A DNA stretch of 42,348 bases from an uncultured Clostridia bacterium (GCA_944336975.1 CALVLH010000013.1:1-42348), one strand, 5' to 3'; shown: positions 25,380-33,321, numbered from the stretch's first letter. Made by a program: numbers and translations. The notes: generated by a model not told the origin, from the sequence alone.

Positions 25380-26497
25380 TGAAAGCACAGACTAAACGGA
25401 TATTATATCGCATTTTTCTTCTCGTCTGCGGGCTTGCCGTCGTTACCGGTACGGTGCTCATCGCGTGCAACGCGATCGAGTTTGTCCGCGGGGGAGAGAT
25501 GGGATATTATTGGGCGTTCGGCGTCGCCATCGTCTTTTTGGTCTTTTTCCCCGTCAATACCATCGTGCACGAAGCGGGACATCTTGTCTTCGGCTATCTT
25601 GCGGGCATGAAATTCTCTTCCATCCGCTTTTCATGGTTTCGGCTCATGCGGATCGGAAAAAAAGTGCGCGGCAGATTGCTGCGAGGCAAGGAAGTCGCGG
25701 GTTCGTGCGAAATGTATCCCAAAAACGCGAAAAACGTGCGCGCCCGCATGATCTTTTATGCGCTCGGCGGGGCGACGTTCAATCTTATCTACGGCGTTGC
25801 GTTCGTCGTCACCTGTTTCGTCGTGCCCCTGAATCCCGCGCTGTATTTCTTTCAGTTATTTGCGCCGCTCTGTCTGCTTGACGCCGCGACCGCTCTCTAT
25901 CCCGCCGATACCGCGACGGGGAAAACGGATGGCGAAGTGGTGCGCGGGCTTGCGGCGAACGCTCCTTCCTCCGTGATCGCTTTGCGGGTGCTTACCGTGC
26001 AGGGGATCCTGAATACGGGAACGTTTTCCGATGTGGAAGAAGACTTTCTGTTCGATACTCCCGTCGTCCGCGAGGACGATCTCGGTTTTCTCGCCATCAC
26101 GCAGTTGCGTTGGGAATATCTGTTCTGCAAGGGAGAGGAATCTCGCGCCCTGCAACAGCTTTTCCGTCTGGAATCGCTTTACGAATGTCTGCCCGAGATC
26201 AATCGGACGGACGCCGCGTGCGATCTTCTCTACGCTTATTCCGTCCTCGCGCCCGATCTTTCCCGTGCGGAAAGTTACCTCGCCGCGGCAGCGGAAGCGG
26301 ACGGCGCGTGCGGATATTATCGCGCCATGGCGGCGTATACCTTCGCCAAAGGCGAACCTTGCGAAAAATTCCTCGCCGAAGCAAAACGCGCGGCGGCGGA
26401 AGAGCCCATCCGCGGCATCGCGGAATTGGAAGAAAAGCTCATCGCGCGAATCGTCGCCCGTGCGGAGGGGGAGAGCGAGAGCAAAGAGGAAAAATGA
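25376..26497 (+). CDS. M50-like membrane zinc metalloprotease with C-terminal helical domain
   Basis: 373 aa. Membrane segments lie near 9-32, 43-75, 120-150 and 152-172. HEAGH at residues 65-69, inside the second segment, is the zinc motif, and the later YPADTATGKTDG may supply the third ligand, as NxxPxxxLDG does in site-2 proteases. Residues about 185-370 are soluble, helical and repeat-like (ALQQLFRLESLYECLP, LSRAESYLAAAAEAD, GIAELEEKLIARI), resembling TPR-type scaffolding. It probably cleaves a membrane protein or binds one; the substrate is unknown. It overlaps ppx (ATGATG) and ends the unit with a terminator about 140 bases on. Confidence 0.75.
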   Translation: MMKAQTKRILYRIFLLVCGLAVVTGTVLIACNAIEFVRGGEMGYYWAFGVAIVFLVFFPVNTIVHEAGHLVFGYLAGMKFSSIRFSWFRLMRIGKKVRGRLLRGKEVAGSCEMYPKNAKNVRARMIFYALGGATFNLIYGVAFVVTCFVVPLNPALYFFQLFAPLCLLDAATALYPADTATGKTDGEVVRGLAANAPSSVIALRVLTVQGILNTGTFSDVEEDFLFDTPVVREDDLGFLAITQLRWEYLFCKGEESRALQQLFRLESLYECLPEINRTDAACDLLYAYSVLAPDLSRAESYLAAAAEADGACGYYRAMAAYTFAKGEPCEKFLAEAKRAAAEEPIRGIAELEEKLIARIVARAEGESESKEEK

Positions 26498-26559
26498 ATT
26501 CTCGGCAGAATGCGGTCGGCGTTTTCGCGCGAAGATAAGGAAGTGAAAAAATAAAAAAA

Positions 26560-26578
26560 TCCGCCGAAAGAGGGCGGA
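26560..26578 (-). terminator. Minus-strand terminator downstream of the XRE gene
   Basis: Six-bp stem TCCGCC/GGCGGA; on the minus strand a T-rich tract of seven U follows. It would be a second stop after the bidirectional hairpin at 26634. 26498-26754 (257 bases) contains only these two hairpins and a 12-bp palindrome (26714-26725). Confidence 0.6.
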
Positions 26579-26633
26579 AGGGATAAGAAACAGCCCGAAG
26601 GGGCGATGGCGGAGAAATGCCCGCAAAAGGAAA

Positions 26634-26656
26634 AAGTTCTGCTATCAACAGAACTT
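26634..26656 (+). terminator. Bidirectional terminator between protease and XRE genes
   Basis: Eight-bp perfect stem AAGTTCTG/CAGAACTT with a 7-nt loop. Plus strand: CCC then seven T. Minus strand: TTTTTCCTTTT. Confidence 0.88.
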
Positions 26657-26754
26657 CCCTTTTTTTCTTCTTATGCGAAGAGGCTTCCGATCAGCGGATG
26701 CACAAAAATGCGGTCGGTCGACCGATCAAAAAAAATTATGAAATTGTAAATAGC

Positions 26755-26961
26755 TCATTGATCGGAAAGACCGAGTAAATAATCCGAGGTTACGTTAAAA
26801 TATTTGGCGATCTTTGCAATGTTGGAAGCGGTCGGGTCGCTTTTGTTGGTTTCCCAATAACATACAATTCCCAGGCTGACGCTCAAATCCCTTGCTACAG
26901 TCGCTTGTGACAGGCCTCGTTCTTTTCTCAGTTCCATGAGCCGTTCTGAAAAAATCTTCAT
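26755..26961 (-). CDS. XRE-family helix-turn-helix regulator
   Basis: 68 aa, essentially one HTH_3 domain: LMELRKERGLSQATVARDLSVSLGIVCYWETNKSDPTASNIAKIAKYFNVTSDYLLG. Helix 2-turn-helix 3 is SQATVARDLSVSLGIVCYWE. There is no extra domain, like the small clostridial regulators of the SinR/ImmR type. It is single, divergent from the phosphatase gene across an AT-rich 174-bp region and may control that region or itself. There is no ribosome site; the promoter places the mRNA start on the ATG, so the message is probably leaderless. Confidence 0.9.
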   Translation of the reverse strand: MKIFSERLMELRKERGLSQATVARDLSVSLGIVCYWETNKSDPTASNIAKIAKYFNVTSDYLLGLSDQ

Positions 26962-26967
26962 GCCTAC

Positions 26968-26996
26968 ATTATACTCAACATACTCGCCGAATGCAA
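26968..26996 (-). promoter_or_regulatory. SigA promoter, leaderless XRE mRNA, with repeat over the -10
   Basis: Minus strand TTGCAT (26991-26996), 17-bp spacer, TATAAT (26968-26973); the ATG is exactly seven bases after the last T. A direct repeat GAGTAT-GTT-GAGTAT covers the spacer and -10 and may be an operator. Confidence 0.75.
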
Positions 26997-27018
26997 GTCA
27001 TTTTTGTATAATTACTTG
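26994..27018. repeat. Inverted repeat in the AT-rich divergent region
   Basis: CAAGTCA (26994-27000) and TTACTTG (27012-27018) form an imperfect inverted repeat with 11-nt separation; a further CAAGTG lies at about 27048. It could bind the neighbouring XRE regulator. I found no convincing promoter for the phosphatase gene in 27019-27135. Confidence 0.4.
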
Positions 27019-27135
27019 AAAAAATACAAAATTTTTTGCAAAACAACAAGTGTTTTTCTCAATTTTCAAAAAAATATTAAAATATTGTTAAGAACTCACG
27101 CTTTATAAAAACCTTTCACACACGGAGTTAAAGCA

Positions 27136-27630
27136 ATGATACGCATTTTATTTGTTTGTCACGGCAATATCTGCCGTTCGCCGATGGCGGAAAGCGTCTG
27201 CGCGGAGATGATCCGCCGCCGCGGCTGGGAGCGGTTTGTCGCCGTCTCTTCCGCCGCCGCGCATACGGACGAGATCGGAAATCCTCCGCACCGCGGGACC
27301 AGAGAGAAGCTCACGCGGGAGGGGATCCCGCTCGTTCCGCACCGCGCCGTGCTCATGACCGCTCAGGACGGGGAGAAATATGACTATCTGATCGGGATGG
27401 ACGCGGCGAACGTTCGCGACATGAAGCGCATCGTCGCGCCGAAAGACGAGGGAAAGGTGTGTCGATTGCTCGATTATGCTTCATCGCCCCGCTCTATCGC
27501 CGATCCCTGGTATACGGGGGATTTTGAGCAAACGTACGAAGACATCGTCGAGGGATGTACCGCGCTCCTCGACAGGCTGGCGCCCGACGTGGAAAAACTG
27601 CGGCGGGAAACTGCGGACGACAAAAGATAA
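27136..27630 (+). CDS. Low-molecular-weight protein tyrosine phosphatase
   Basis: 164 aa. The N-terminal signature CX5R is complete (VCHGNICRSPMAE, C8 and R14), and the general acid D123 is in IADPWYTGDFEQTY, so it should be an active enzyme acting on phosphotyrosine or phosphoarginine proteins. An asparagine after the glycine (HGNICRS) is common in the family. GGAG lies eight bases before the ATG. It is divergent from the XRE gene and 11 bases before the GH127 gene, so the two probably share a transcript, an odd pairing of signalling and sugar hydrolysis. Confidence 0.92.
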   Translation: MIRILFVCHGNICRSPMAESVCAEMIRRRGWERFVAVSSAAAHTDEIGNPPHRGTREKLTREGIPLVPHRAVLMTAQDGEKYDYLIGMDAANVRDMKRIVAPKDEGKVCRLLDYASSPRSIADPWYTGDFEQTYEDIVEGCTALLDRLAPDVEKLRRETADDKR

Positions 27631-27641
27631 GGAGAGGGCAG

Positions 27642-30005
27642 ATGGCGAAAGGGAAAACGGCGCCGAAGAAAAAGACGGCGCAGAGAACGCGCATTCTTCC
27701 GCTTCCGCTCGGGAGCGTTTGCCTGCGGGACGATTATTCCGTCAACGCGTTGGAGAAAGAAATATCCTACCTGCTTTCCTTGCAGGAAGGGCGGCTTTTG
27801 GCGGGATTTTACCGCAACGCGGGACTTCCCACGCCCTTTGTCCGTTACGGCGGATGGGAGGACAGCCTCATCGGCGGGCATACGCTCGGGCATTATATGA
27901 CGGCGCTCGCGCAGGCTTGCGCCAACGCGGGGGTAAAGGAGAGCGATCGCGCGGCGCTCAGAAAAAAACTCGTCGCGCTCGTGGACGGACTGGCGAAATG
28001 TCAGGCGCATTCCTTGGGCAAGCCCGGCTTTCTCTGGGGCGCGACGCCCGCCCGCGCGGAAGGCGCGGAAGCGCAGTTCGACAACGTCGAAGCGGGCAAG
28101 ACGAACATCGTGCGCGAAGCGTGGGTGCCTTGGTATACCATGCATAAGATCCTTTCGGGACTGATCGAAGCGTATCGGTTTACGGAATATCCGCGCGCGA
28201 AAGAGGTCGCTTGTGCGCTGGGAGATTGGGTGTGCGAGCGCACGTCGCGCTGGGACAAGCGCACGCAAAAGCGCGTGTTGGCGGTGGAATACGGCGGCAT
28301 GAACGATTGCCTGTACGAGCTGTATGCGCTCACGGGAGAGGATCGGTATGCCGTTGCGGCGCATCGCTTTGACGAGGAGGCGCTGTTCGACGCCATCCTG
28401 ACCGAAGGGAAAGACGTGCTCAAAGACAAGCACGCGAACACGACCATCCCCAAGGTGCTCGGCGCGCTCAACCGCTATCTGACTTTGCACGGCAAGGAGC
28501 GCGACGGCGAGCGCGCGGACGAGTCGCGCTATCTGCGCGTGGCGGAGATCTTTTTCCGCACCGTCGTCGTGCGCCATACTTATGTGACGGGCGGCAACTC
28601 CGAATGGGAGCACTTCGGCGCCGATTATGTGCTGGACAAGGAGCGCACCAACTGCAATTGCGAGACGTGCAACGCGTATAATATGCTCAAACTTGCCCGC
28701 CTGCTCTTTTCGGTGACGGGGGATAAGAAATACGCCGATTTCTACGAAAACACTTATATCAACTCGATCTTGTCTTCTCAAAATCCCGAAACGGGCATGA
28801 CGACCTATTTTCAGCCGATGGCGAGCGGTTTTTTCAAGGTCTACGGCGAACCGTTCGACAAATTCTGGTGCTGTACGGGCAGCGGCATGGAGAGTTTCAC
28901 CAAACTCGGCGACAGTATGTATTATTCGGACGGAGAAACGCTGTTCGTCGAGCTGTACTTCTCGTCGCGCCTGCAATACAAGGGGATCGTCCTGGACGCG
29001 GAGTGCGATTTTCCCCTGCGCGACGACGCGGCGTTCACCGTCGCGAAGGCGGAACGGCCTTTCCGCGTCGCCTTCCGCATCCCCGATTGGGCGAAACGCG
29101 GCGCGACGCTCCGCATAAACGGAGAAAAAGCGGGGGAAGAGCGAGAAGGGCATCTCTTTGCGACGCTTGCCGCAGGCGACCGCGCGGAACTCGTTTTCCC
29201 CTGCTCGGTCACGCTTTCCTGTCTGCCCGACAACCATGAAGCATGCGCGTTCCGCTACGGCGCGGCGGTGCTGAGCGCCGATCTCGGCACGGAAAATATG
29301 ACCACGGCGACGACGGGCGTGATCGTGACCATTCCCGAGAAAAAAGTTGCGCCCACGGAACGCATTTATTTCAATGACCTTTCCGCCGTGCGCCGCGATC
29401 CCGATTCCTGCTTCGTGCGCGAAGGAGATACGTTCCGTCTCACGGGCGGGGACATCGAGCCCGTTTTCGGTCTACATTATCTCAGATACCGCGAGCGTTA
29501 TGCGATCTACTGGTATTTATGCGAAGGCGACCGCCGGACGGAAGAGGGGGAAGAGCGGGAGTCGGTCGACGTCGTCCAGCCGGGATACGGTCAGTATGAG
29601 AACGACGCTCTGCACGCGATGGAGGAAAATTCCACCGTCGGCGTGACGGACGACGGGACGTATCGCTATGCGAAACGGGGCGGATATTTCCGCTATGATA
29701 TGGCGGTGGATCCGAAGAGAAAGAACATCCTCAGCGTGGAACTGCGCCGCAAGGATAACGGCAAGACGTTGAAGATCACGGCAGGCGACGAGGTCGTGCT
29801 TTCCGAATATCTGCTCTATACGCTCGGCGAAGAGTCTTACCGCAGGGAATTCGAACTTTCGGACGAACTCATCCGCCGTTGCGCCCGTAAAAAAACGGCG
29901 AACGGAAAGGAGTATACCGTCGTTTCCGTCCGCTTCGAGGGGTTGCCCGGGAAGCAGAGCGGGAGAGTGTGCGAGTTTATCCGAATGTTTGCGGAAAACA
30001 AATAA
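27642..30005 (+). CDS. GH127 family beta-L-arabinofuranosidase-like glycosidase (DUF1680)
   Basis: 787 aa. Catalytic (alpha/alpha)6-barrel about 20-450 followed by beta-sandwich domains. The family's zinc-thiolate site is conserved: E341 and C343 in CETC, and C410-C411 in FWCCTGSGMES, matching Glu338, Cys340, Cys417 and Cys418 of Bifidobacterium HypBA1; the acid residue is E321 or E323 in GGNSEWEH. The nucleophile should be C410. There is no signal peptide, so the substrate is an imported oligosaccharide or glycopeptide. The ATG at 27642 has AAGGAGAGG upstream. No transporter or other glycosidase is adjacent. Confidence 0.9.
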   Translation: MAKGKTAPKKKTAQRTRILPLPLGSVCLRDDYSVNALEKEISYLLSLQEGRLLAGFYRNAGLPTPFVRYGGWEDSLIGGHTLGHYMTALAQACANAGVKESDRAALRKKLVALVDGLAKCQAHSLGKPGFLWGATPARAEGAEAQFDNVEAGKTNIVREAWVPWYTMHKILSGLIEAYRFTEYPRAKEVACALGDWVCERTSRWDKRTQKRVLAVEYGGMNDCLYELYALTGEDRYAVAAHRFDEEALFDAILTEGKDVLKDKHANTTIPKVLGALNRYLTLHGKERDGERADESRYLRVAEIFFRTVVVRHTYVTGGNSEWEHFGADYVLDKERTNCNCETCNAYNMLKLARLLFSVTGDKKYADFYENTYINSILSSQNPETGMTTYFQPMASGFFKVYGEPFDKFWCCTGSGMESFTKLGDSMYYSDGETLFVELYFSSRLQYKGIVLDAECDFPLRDDAAFTVAKAERPFRVAFRIPDWAKRGATLRINGEKAGEEREGHLFATLAAGDRAELVFPCSVTLSCLPDNHEACAFRYGAAVLSADLGTENMTTATTGVIVTIPEKKVAPTERIYFNDLSAVRRDPDSCFVREGDTFRLTGGDIEPVFGLHYLRYRERYAIYWYLCEGDRRTEEGEERESVDVVQPGYGQYENDALHAMEENSTVGVTDDGTYRYAKRGGYFRYDMAVDPKRKNILSVELRRKDNGKTLKITAGDEVVLSEYLLYTLGEESYRREFELSDELIRRCARKKTANGKEYTVVSVRFEGLPGKQSGRVCEFIRMFAENK

Positions 30006-30114
30006 GCGGAAGACGGATCGGGCGCGTTCGGACGTCGGATTTTCCGTCGAGGCGGTGCCCGAACGGGCGTTTTGCGTTCGTGCGATCGTTTCAGAACGGG
30101 CGGACGCCTTTTAT

Positions 30115-30150
30115 GCGGCGCGGGCGGGGAAAATTCCCCGCCCGCGCCGC
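30115..30150 (+). other. Very stable GC-rich hairpin after GH127
   Basis: Sixteen-bp perfect stem (30115-30130 with 30135-30150), 4-nt loop AAAT, with no T-run after it. A second hairpin (10-bp stem, 30275-30284/30288-30297) lies in the same gap. The 353 bases between GH127 and the next gene contain no supported ORF; these hairpins may stop or stabilise the GH127 transcript. Confidence 0.55.
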
Positions 30151-30358
30151 CTGTTTCCGCCCGCGCCTCTCTTTGCGGGTTTTCGCCCGTCTTTTATTTG
30201 CGAAGATCGGCTCGTTCCTTTTTGTTTGCCGTATTTTTTCCGCCGACGCGCACGGCGGATCTTGTCCGTTGTTTCTCGCCCCGCGGCGCGGGGCGAGCGA
30301 TCTTTGCGCCCGATTCACAAAATTTTCTCCGCCGCGATACTATGAGGAAGGGGACATT

Positions 30359-31033
30359 ATGCGGATTTGTTTTGTGACGGACGGCGATCTCAACGAATAC
30401 GGCGAAAAGTACATGGATCCGACGGCGGACGTCGTCTGCTTTTCCTTTCACGCGATGGGGGAAGTGAGTTACGAGCGGGAACTGCGCGGGGAAACGGCGT
30501 TGTTTGCGGACGCGGCGATCCTTTCCCGCGTGGGACAGAACGTGGTCGTCTGCGGGTGTTATACCGACGCGCGCGGCATCCGCCGAAAATCCGCCGTCGT
30601 CGCGGAACGGGGCAAGATCCTCGGGGTTTCCGATATGGTCAACCGCATCGACGGCGGGGAATACCGATGCGGCGCGGGCATCCGCGTTTACGATACCAAG
30701 GCGGGAAAATTGGGCGTGATCGTCGCGGAAGATCTGTATTTTCCGCAGGTCCTGCAGACGGTCAGCCTGTGCGGCGCGGAGCTGGCGGTCTGCCTGTTCG
30801 AACAGCTCAACGAGACGCTCGAACAGACGCTCATCCGCGCGGGCGCGTTCCTGTACGGCGTGCCCGTGTGCATGTGCGCATACGGATACGCGCAGGCGGC
30901 GGACGTGACGGGCAAACTGTGTTTCGCCTCCGCAGACAATCCGTGCAGTTTCGATTTTGAACGGGAGCAGGAATATCATTTGGTGGAAACGCGCCAACGC
31001 GGCTTTGTCCGAAAAGGAAAAAGCGGATTTTAG
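30359..31033 (+). CDS. Nitrilase-fold protein lacking all catalytic residues
   Basis: 224 aa, short for the carbon-nitrogen hydrolase family (about 260-300). The fold is visible in KLGVIVAEDLYFPQVLQTVSLCGAELAVCLFE, which aligns with the nitrilase GVLICYDxRFPE motif, and ERGKILGVSDM aligns with the GKIxGxYRK motif. But the catalytic Cys is Ala (A123), the Lys site has no lysine (VSDMVN), and the Glu after VVxFPE is lost (VVCFSF). It should be unable to hydrolyse amides and may bind a ligand or partner. The ATG at 30359 follows GAGGAAGGGG. A weak promoter, TTCACA-N16-GATACT (30314-30341), precedes it. Confidence 0.7.
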   Translation: MRICFVTDGDLNEYGEKYMDPTADVVCFSFHAMGEVSYERELRGETALFADAAILSRVGQNVVVCGCYTDARGIRRKSAVVAERGKILGVSDMVNRIDGGEYRCGAGIRVYDTKAGKLGVIVAEDLYFPQVLQTVSLCGAELAVCLFEQLNETLEQTLIRAGAFLYGVPVCMCAYGYAQAADVTGKLCFASADNPCSFDFEREQEYHLVETRQRGFVRKGKSGF

Positions 31034-31036
31034 GGC

Positions 31037-31065
31037 TTGAAAACAGAATAAGTCTGTGTTATACT
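31037..31065 (+). promoter_or_regulatory. SigA promoter, leaderless HEPN-CBS mRNA
   Basis: TTGAAA (31037-31042), 17-bp spacer, extended -10 TGT-TATACT (31060-31065). The ATG at 31072 is exactly seven bases after the last T. Confidence 0.8.
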
Positions 31066-31071
31066 GTTGTC

Positions 31072-31977
31072 ATGAATCAGAACGACAAGCGATACGATCG
31101 CCAAACCGGAAACAAAGGATCTCAGAAAAAACGCTCCGCACAGGACGCGCCGCACAAAAAACGTCCCGCAGAAGAGGAGGCGCGCGCGTCTTTGCGGGAG
31201 GAAGAGCAGGGCTCTTTTTTGCCCGACGAAAACGTCGCGGACGAGATCGGGGAAGGAACGTCGACGGGAGCGCGCAACAACGCCCTGCAATTTATTTCCG
31301 ACTACAACCTGATCGACGCCCGTCTGCGAGCCATTTATCGCGGGCAGGGCAATTTGCAGTTCTCCGATCTCGTGCGCCGTTGCGCGGAGTTTCATCCGGT
31401 CGTCCGCCGCTACGAGGGCGATCTGATGACGTTTGCCAAGCTCCGCAACGCCATCGTGCACAACAGCACGGCAGAGCGAGTCATCGCGCAGCCCTGCGAT
31501 GAAGTGACCGACGAGCTTTCGCATATCGCCGCCCTGCTGACCATGCCGCCGAAGCTGAATAAGCTCAAAGAAAAGGGCGTGATCGGCATTCCGTGGGAAT
31601 CGTCCATCGGCGACGCGCTCATCCGCATCGCGCAGAGCGGCTATTCCAATCTTCCCGTATACAGCGGGGAGCGCATGGTGGGCATGATCAACAACCGCCG
31701 TCTCGTCCGCGAGCTGGGCAACGCTCTCCTGCGCAAGGAGGATATGGACGAATTTCTTGCCCGCTCCTGCCGTTCCGTCCTGCACGACGAAGATATGCTC
31801 AATTATTATAAGGTATTGGGGCGGGACGACACCGTGCACGAAGCGCTGGAAGCGTTCGAGGACAACAAGAAGTTGCTCGCCGTCATCGTCACGGAGACGG
31901 GAAGGGCGGGCGACAGGATCGTCAACATCGTCACGGCGGCGGATCTTCCCCGCCTGCTCAAACTGTTGGAAGAGTGA
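31072..31977 (+). CDS. HEPN-like domain fused to a CBS-domain pair
   Basis: 301 aa. Residues 1-65 are disordered, basic then acidic. Residues about 70-155 are helical and include KLRNAIVHNS, where R125 and H130 form the RX4H motif of HEPN domains, many of which are RNases. Residues about 160-215 (GDALIRIAQSGYSNLPVYSGERMVGMINNRRLV) and 240-300 (ALEAFEDNKKLLAVIVTE...IVNIVTAADL) are two CBS motifs that normally bind adenine nucleotides. A nucleotide-gated RNA-binding or RNA-cleaving protein is a reasonable inference. It stands alone with its own promoter and no ribosome site. No antitoxin-like partner is next to it. Confidence 0.7.
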   Translation: MNQNDKRYDRQTGNKGSQKKRSAQDAPHKKRPAEEEARASLREEEQGSFLPDENVADEIGEGTSTGARNNALQFISDYNLIDARLRAIYRGQGNLQFSDLVRRCAEFHPVVRRYEGDLMTFAKLRNAIVHNSTAERVIAQPCDEVTDELSHIAALLTMPPKLNKLKEKGVIGIPWESSIGDALIRIAQSGYSNLPVYSGERMVGMINNRRLVRELGNALLRKEDMDEFLARSCRSVLHDEDMLNYYKVLGRDDTVHEALEAFEDNKKLLAVIVTETGRAGDRIVNIVTAADLPRLLKLLEE

Positions 31978-32137
31978 TCGTATGCGATGACCGAAAGCGA
32001 AAGTCTCCCGCAAAAGGGGGATCGCCGCCCGCGGTCAGAAAGAGGGGAACGCGAAGCGCGCTTGTCGTCCTCGCGCCGCCCCGTGCGATTTTTCCGAGAC
32101 TCGGAACGATCGGACGCGAAAAACAATAGAAAAGCAA

Positions 32138-32171
32138 ACGCCGCCCGCCTGAACAAACAGGCGGGCGGCGT
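32138..32171 (-). terminator. Intrinsic terminator of degV
   Basis: Fourteen-bp perfect stem ACGCCGCCCGCCTG/CAGGCGGGCGGCGT with a 6-nt loop; on the minus strand TTTGCTTTTC follows. 31978-32229 has no other supported feature. Confidence 0.85.
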
Positions 32172-32229
32172 TATCGTCTGCCCCGAACACGCGGGGACAT
32201 TTCCGAAGATCGGCGATTGTCTGTGCGCG

Positions 32230-33102
32230 TTATTTGAGGACGCGCGTGCAGGTGCAGGCGAGCGAGCCGGGGCCGATATGGCAGGCGACGCTCAGAGAAA
32301 GGGGATCGATGAAGGTGAGGGGAACGTCGGGGAACGCGGCTTTGAGTTCTTCCGCAAAGCTCTGCGCTTCCTCGAAGCTGTCCGTATGCGCGACGGAGAT
32401 GGTCATCTCTCCGTTTTTGCGGTATTCGGCAAAGCGCGTGGCGAGATCGTTGCGGAGCGCGTCGATCATGACTTCCCGTGCCTTTTTCACCGATTTGACG
32501 GTGGAATTGAATTTATCCAGCTTATCGCCCTGGATCTGCAAAACGGGGCGAAGTTTGAGCAGCGTGCCGATGAGCGCCGCCGCAGGGGTGAGTCTGCCGC
32601 CCTTTTTGAGATATTTGAGCGTGTCGAGGCTGATATAGATGCTGCTGTCGCGCCCCATTTTTTCGAGGATCGCTTTGATCTCCGCCGCGCTCTTTCCCTC
32701 GTTTGCGAGCTTGATCGCGTCGATGACGCTCTGTTTCTGCGTGACGGAAATGCGCAGGTTATCCACGACCTGCACGCGCCCGCCGTATTCCTTCGCCTGC
32801 GCGATCGCCGATTGGCAGGACATGGAAAGCCCGCTCGACATCGGGATGTGCACGACTTCCGAGCCGTCTGCGAGCAATCCTTCCCACAGTTCGGTCACGT
32901 TCCCGATCGCGGGCTGCGACGTGGAGACGGAAGCGTCGCCCTTGAGGTGCGCGTAAAATTCCGTCTGCGTCAGGTTGATGTCTTCGAAGTACTCTTCACC
33001 GTCGATCAGAAAGGGCATCGGGAGGACGGAGATTCCCAGTTTCTCCGCTTCCGACTGCGTGATGCCGCTGTTCGAGTCGGTGACGATCTTTACTTTCGCC
33101 AT
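32230..33102 (-). CDS. DegV family fatty-acid-binding protein
   Basis: 290 aa, the standard DegV length. It has the N-terminal KIVTDSNSGI (usually DSxxDL/GI), VVHIPMSSGLSMSCQSA that binds the fatty-acid carboxylate, and KYLKKGGRLTPAAALIGTLLKLRPVLQIQGDKL typical of the second domain. DegV/FakB proteins present fatty acids to the FakA kinase for entry into phospholipids. No FakA is in the window. It is single, between its own promoter and terminator; GGAG lies eight bases before the ATG. Confidence 0.92.
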   Translation of the reverse strand: MAKVKIVTDSNSGITQSEAEKLGISVLPMPFLIDGEEYFEDINLTQTEFYAHLKGDASVSTSQPAIGNVTELWEGLLADGSEVVHIPMSSGLSMSCQSAIAQAKEYGGRVQVVDNLRISVTQKQSVIDAIKLANEGKSAAEIKAILEKMGRDSSIYISLDTLKYLKKGGRLTPAAALIGTLLKLRPVLQIQGDKLDKFNSTVKSVKKAREVMIDALRNDLATRFAEYRKNGEMTISVAHTDSFEEAQSFAEELKAAFPDVPLTFIDPLSLSVACHIGPGSLACTCTRVLK

Positions 33103-33131
33103 GTTAAACTCTCCAATTAAGATTTTTAACT

Positions 33132-33160
33132 ATTATAGCAGAAAGAAGAGAGCAGGTCAA
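33132..33160 (-). promoter_or_regulatory. SigA promoter of degV
   Basis: Minus strand TTGACC (33155-33160), 17-bp spacer, extended -10 TGC-TATAAT (33132-33137). The leader is about 23 nt. Confidence 0.85.
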
Positions 33161-33247
33161 ACGATACGCGCCGTTTGTCATAAAAAATTATTACTTAAAA
33201 AAATGATCTCTTTGCAGAAAATATTTCACAAAGTAAAACGTCGGAAT

Positions 33248-33276
33248 TTGACAAAATATATTCTCCGTTGTATAAT
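33248..33276 (+). promoter_or_regulatory. Consensus SigA promoter of nfnAB
   Basis: TTGACA (33248-33253), 17-bp spacer, TATAAT (33271-33276). The leader is about 40 nt with GGGAGG before the ATG. Confidence 0.88.
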
Positions 33277-33321
33277 AACGCTTATACGGGATTCCCGACG
33301 TGGATCCGCGGGAGGTTGCAA

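Noticed and set aside
26714-26725. Perfect 12-bp palindrome TCGGTCGACCGA
   Set aside because: A single copy between terminators; on neither strand does it have the context of a terminator or promoter operator. No function can be argued.
30006-30358. N-terminal extension of the nitrilase-fold gene by about 130 codons
   Set aside because: The extension is Arg/Phe-rich, crosses two stable hairpins and lacks a ribosome site; the ATG at 30359 has one.
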